From NCBI GenBank assembly GCA_947374485.1, contig CANCCF010000162.1, positions 1 to 9,155 on the forward strand: a stretch of DNA of 9,155 bases. The letters are read 5' to 3'. A program made the position numbers and the translations under genes. Shown piece after piece: positions 6,617 to 9,155 of this stretch; position 1 is the first letter of the stretch; every line of letters begins with the position of its first letter. The stretch comes from Comamonadaceae bacterium. Its GTDB lineage: Bacteria; Pseudomonadota; Gammaproteobacteria; Burkholderiales; Burkholderiaceae_C. Under the pieces are notes generated by a model. The model was not told where the DNA came from. It did not search any database and saw only the letters and a list, made by a program, of their open reading frames with translations.

Positions 6617-8914
6617 ATGGAGGCAACGCGTCGGCAATGGCCCCTGCATGCGGGGCTGTTGCTGACGTGGTTTGTGGCCTCCTTCGGGGTGGTGTTTTTT
6701 GCCCGCGATTTGCAGAACCTGTTGCCGGGTTGGCCACTGGCCTTCTGGTACGCCGCGCAAGGTGCCTTGCTGGTGTTTATCGCCATCGTGGTGGTGTTTG
6801 CGCGCGCTGCGAACCGGCGCGAGGAGCCCGACCCGGACTTTGACCTGCAGGCCTTTGGCCGCCAGACGCGCCGCTACCACTGGCGCTTTGGCGCACTGCT
6901 GCTGGGCCTGGTTGCTGTTTTGCTGGCCTTGGCTGCAGCCGAACGCTGGGGCCTGCACAAGGCCTGGATAGCGGGCATTTTTCTGTCGGCCACGCTGGTG
7001 GTGTATTCCATCATCGGGGTTTACGGGCGCACCTCCGAGGCCACCGAGTACTACGTGGCTGGCCGGCGCATTCCCGGCTTCTACAACGGCATGGCCACCG
7101 CTGCCGACTGGATGAGTGCGGCCTCTTTCATCAGCCTGGCCGGCGGACTGTATTTGCAGGGTTTCTCAGGCTCGGGGGGGCAGCCAGGGGGACTGGCCTA
7201 CATCATGGGCTGGACCGGTGGCTTTTGCCTGGTGGCGCTGCTGGTGGCACCTTATTTGCGGCGCCTCAATCTCTACACCGTGCCGGACTTTTTTGCCATG
7301 CGTTTTGGTGGCCGCTGGCCGCGCCTGATTGCTGCGCTGGCCACGGTGGTGGTGTCGTTTACCTACGTGGTGGCGCAAATTTATGGCGTGGGTTTGATCA
7401 CCTCGCGCCTGACGGGTGTGCACTTTGAAATCGGCATTTTGCTCGGCCTGGGCGGCGTGCTGGTGTGCTCATTTCTGGGTGGCATGCGGGCCGTCACCTG
7501 GACGCAGGCAGTGCAGTACTGGGTGATGATCCTGGCCTTTTTGATTCCGGTGTCCTGGCTGGCCTACAAGCAGGTGGGCGATCCGTTGGCGCCTGTGGCC
7601 TACAGCCAGCAGCTGCAAAAGATTGCGGCCATGGAACAGCGCCTGATGGACTCGCCGCTGGAAAAGCAAGTGATCGCCGAATACGCCCTGCGCGCCGAAC
7701 GGCTGGAGTCCAAGCTGCACGACGTGGAGCATGCGCTGCAGACCGAACGCCAAGAACTCAGAGCCCGGCTGAACGCCATGGGCAGCAAGGCCGACGACGA
7801 AGTGGCCAACCAGTTGCGGCGCGAGCTGGCGGCTTTGCCGCGCGATGTAGCCGTTGCGCGCGAGCGCTGGACGCGTCTGGCCCAGGACTACCGCGAACGC
7901 GCCCGGCCGCTGGGAGGCCTGGCTCCACATGCCCGGCCCTTTGAAGGCGACCCGAACGGCAACGCAGATGAGCAAGACCTGTTCCAGACCTCGCGCCTGA
8001 ATTTTTTGGCCCTGGTTTTTTGCCTGATGGTGGGCACGGCTGGTCTGCCGCACCTGCTCACCCGCTACTACACCACGCCCACCGTGGCCGAAACGCGCCG
8101 CTCTGTGGCCTGGTCGCTGGTCTTCATTGCGCTTTTGTATGTGTCGGCTCCGGCGCTGGCGGTGCTGGTCAAGTACGAGGTGATGGCGCATCTGGTGGGT
8201 CAGCCTTTTGATGCGCTGCCCACCTGGATGGCGCAGTGGTCGCGCGACGCCTCACTGTTGAGTTTTTCGGACGTGAACGGCGACGGCATTCTGCAATTTG
8301 CCGAACTCAGAATTGGCCCGGACCTTGTGATGCTGGCCTCGCCGGAAATCAGTGGGCTGCCGTATGTGGTGTCGGTGCTGGTGGCGGCTGGTGGCCTGGC
8401 GGCAGCACTGTCCACGGCGGACGGCTTGCTGCTGACGATTGGCAACGCGCTGGCCCACGATGTGTATTTTGAGGGCGATAGCAGCAAAGCCCAATCCATG
8501 CGCCGCGTTATGTGGTCCAAGTTTGCACTGCTGGTCGTGGCCCTGATTGCCGCCTATGTGGCCGCGCAACGCCCGGCCGGTATTCTGTACCTGGTGGCGG
8601 CTTCGTTCTCCCTCGCTGGTGCAGCCTTTGTACCGGCCATGGTGCTGGGTATTTTCTGGCGCCGCGCCACCCGACTGGGTGCGGTGGGCGGCATGTTGAC
8701 CGGGCTGCTGGTTACTGCCTGGTACATGGTGATCAACCATGCTGGTGTGCGGAGTTATCTGGGCCTCATGGGGGACGGTCTTTGGTTGGGCATTCAGCCG
8801 GTGTCGGCGGGCCTGTTTGGCGTGGCCGCCGGTCTGCTGGCCACCGTGCTGCTCAGCCTGGTGTCGACGCCAGAGCCCACACCGTCGGCATATGAAGCCG
8901 CAGTCCGGGCATAG
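6617..8914 (+). CDS. VC_2705-type sodium:solute symporter with N-terminal small-subunit (DUF4212-like) fusion
   Basis: This 765-residue inner-membrane protein is a sodium:solute symporter resembling the VC_2705 subfamily, distant relatives of acetate permease ActP; the substrate is unknown, a monocarboxylate being plausible. Residues 1-70 look like the separate DUF4212 small subunit: a short charged start, a hydrophobic segment (11-28) with LLLTWFVASFG, then LAFWYAAQGALLVFIAIVVV (41-60). The large subunit follows, with GMATAADWMSAASFISLAG (158-176), IMGWTGG (196-202), YTVPDFFAMRFGGRWPRL (220-237) and ALSTADGLLLTIGNALAHDVY (597-617). Between the helices near 303-319 and 460-482 lies a hydrophilic, heptad-like insert of about 130 residues (325-455). 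A loop at 552-563 is a full EF-hand match. The ATG at 6617 is chosen because it begins the small-subunit homology; no Shine-Dalgarno is visible, so translational coupling to ppsA, whose stop is 5 bases upstream, is likely. The symporter class is secure; the fusion reading is strong; the substrate is a guess. Confidence 0.9.
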   Translation: MEATRRQWPLHAGLLLTWFVASFGVVFFARDLQNLLPGWPLAFWYAAQGALLVFIAIVVVFARAANRREEPDPDFDLQAFGRQTRRYHWRFGALLLGLVAVLLALAAAERWGLHKAWIAGIFLSATLVVYSIIGVYGRTSEATEYYVAGRRIPGFYNGMATAADWMSAASFISLAGGLYLQGFSGSGGQPGGLAYIMGWTGGFCLVALLVAPYLRRLNLYTVPDFFAMRFGGRWPRLIAALATVVVSFTYVVAQIYGVGLITSRLTGVHFEIGILLGLGGVLVCSFLGGMRAVTWTQAVQYWVMILAFLIPVSWLAYKQVGDPLAPVAYSQQLQKIAAMEQRLMDSPLEKQVIAEYALRAERLESKLHDVEHALQTERQELRARLNAMGSKADDEVANQLRRELAALPRDVAVARERWTRLAQDYRERARPLGGLAPHARPFEGDPNGNADEQDLFQTSRLNFLALVFCLMVGTAGLPHLLTRYYTTPTVAETRRSVAWSLVFIALLYVSAPALAVLVKYEVMAHLVGQPFDALPTWMAQWSRDASLLSFSDVNGDGILQFAELRIGPDLVMLASPEISGLPYVVSVLVAAGGLAAALSTADGLLLTIGNALAHDVYFEGDSSKAQSMRRVMWSKFALLVVALIAAYVAAQRPAGILYLVAASFSLAGAAFVPAMVLGIFWRRATRLGAVGGMLTGLLVTAWYMVINHAGVRSYLGLMGDGLWLGIQPVSAGLFGVAAGLLATVLLSLVSTPEPTPSAYEAAVRA

Positions 8915-8916
8915 TC

Positions 8917-8922
8917 TATAAT
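8917..8922 (+). promoter_or_regulatory. Candidate -10 element for the rpsF operon
   Basis: TATAAT, a perfect -10 hexamer, begins 3 bases after the symporter stop codon. The -35 region at 16-18 base spacing is poor (around 8893-8900). Transcription would start near 8929, giving an rpsF leader of about 95 bases. Confidence 0.5.
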
Positions 8923-8937
8923 CATGGGCTTCGCCTT

Positions 8938-8972
8938 GCTGCACCCTGTTTAGACGCCGGGGGCAGCTTTTT
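8938..8972 (+). terminator. Terminator-like hairpin with T5 in the rpsF leader
   Basis: GCTGC (8938-8942) pairs with GCAGC (8963-8967), and after a bulged A, CCC (8944-8946) pairs with GGG (8960-8962). The stem of 8 base pairs is followed directly by five Ts (8968-8972). It could terminate the ppsA-symporter transcript. Because it lies downstream of the TATAAT at 8917, it could also act as an attenuator on rpsF transcription. Confidence 0.45.
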
Positions 8973-9003
8973 CTTCACCCGGGGTTTGGTCAACAGGCCC
9001 GGG
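8957..9003 (+). promoter_or_regulatory. Alternative hairpins in the rpsF leader, possible autoregulatory element
   Basis: CCGGG (8957-8961) can pair with CCCGG (8978-8982), disrupting the terminator-like stem. CCCGGG (8978-8983) can instead pair with CCCGGG (8998-9003); adding GTT/AAC (8984-8986 with 8992-8994) makes a 9-pair stem with a 3-base AGG bulge, ending 9 bases before the ribosome binding site. The segment 8978-8983 is shared, so the two folds exclude each other. In many bacteria an S6:S18 complex binds a bulged stem in the rpsF leader; whether this is that motif is unproven. Confidence 0.4.
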
Positions 9004-9012
9004 GATATCCTC

Positions 9013-9018
9013 AAGGAG
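9013..9018 (+). promoter_or_regulatory. Ribosome binding site of rpsF
   Basis: AAGGAG, a strong Shine-Dalgarno sequence, lies 5 bases before the ATG at 9024. Confidence 0.85.
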
Positions 9019-9023
9019 TATCA

Positions 9024-9155
9024 ATGCGTCATTATGAAATCATCCTCATGATCCACCCGGATCAGAGCGAACAAGTTCCCGCCATGCTGGAGCGTTACAA
9101 GGGCATGATCACCGCTGGCGGTGGCAAGGTGCACCGTGTTGAAGACTGGGGCCGT
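9024..9155 (+). CDS. rpsF: 30S ribosomal protein S6, 3'-truncated by the window edge
   Basis: S6 is a small-subunit ribosomal protein that binds 16S rRNA together with S18. The 44 codons in view read MRHYEIILMIHPDQSEQVPA and onward through MLERYKGMI and KVHRVEDWGR, the characteristic first strand and helix of S6. The rest of the gene lies beyond the right edge; by known gene order in betaproteobacteria it is usually followed by priB, rpsR and rplI. A strong ribosome binding site and a structured leader precede it. Identification is secure despite the truncation. Confidence 0.97.
   Translation, partial: MRHYEIILMIHPDQSEQVPAMLERYKGMITAGGGKVHRVEDWGR

Noticed and set aside
5883..6737. A 284-codon minus-strand frame across the end of ppsA and start of the symporter
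   Set aside because: It is a shadow of two real genes, without a domain or a ribosome binding site.
7469..8191. A 240-codon minus-strand frame opposite the symporter
   Set aside because: It is antisense to a membrane protein gene with family signatures on both sides of the region, and is explained by codon bias.
8924..8953. A 9-codon open frame (MGFALLHPV) overlapping the leader hairpin, considered as a leader peptide
   Set aside because: Its ATG lies upstream of the start point expected from the TATAAT at 8917, it has no ribosome binding site, and it has no run of regulatory codons.

Overview
The window looks like ordinary chromosomal DNA of a betaproteobacterium, most likely order Burkholderiales and plausibly family Comamonadaceae. 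The DNA is GC-rich with strong GC bias at third codon positions. The protein versions match that group in style: RlmD with a widened iron-sulfur motif, a PEP synthase paired divergently with PpsR, and a VC_2705-type sodium symporter. The family-level placement is inference from protein character, not a database match. I see no insertion sequence, prophage, CRISPR array, tRNA or rRNA. No gene-free stretch exceeds 300 bases; the longest gap is about 180 bases.

Layout, left to right. (1) The 3' part of rlmD (23S rRNA m5U methyltransferase, +) runs in from the left edge. (2) A small lipoprotein gene (-) with a Lys/Ala/Glu-rich tail converges on it. (3) A BI-1/YccA-family membrane protein gene (-) lies upstream of the lipoprotein, separated from it by a good intrinsic terminator. 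(4) A GlcG/HbpS-like gene (+) is divergent from yccA. (5) ppsR (-) converges on glcG with only 3 bases between stop codons. (6) ppsA (+) is divergent from ppsR. (7) A large sodium:solute symporter gene (+) begins 5 bases after the ppsA stop. (8) The first 44 codons of rpsF (+, ribosomal protein S6) end the window, preceded by a structured leader.

How the genes fit together. PpsA makes phosphoenolpyruvate from pyruvate and ATP. PpsR is its dedicated kinase/pyrophosphorylase, and the target Thr and catalytic His are both visible in PpsA. The symporter is close enough to ppsA to be co-transcribed. Its family resembles acetate/monocarboxylate permeases, so a uptake-then-gluconeogenesis unit is a reasonable inference, but the substrate cannot be read from the sequence.

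The points most worth a second look are the symporter and the rpsF leader. The symporter fuses a DUF4212-like small subunit to the large subunit, carries a long hydrophilic coiled-coil insert, and has a textbook EF-hand loop. The rpsF leader has a terminator-like hairpin followed by T5 that overlaps competing hairpins. Nothing here amounts to a clearly new biological system.
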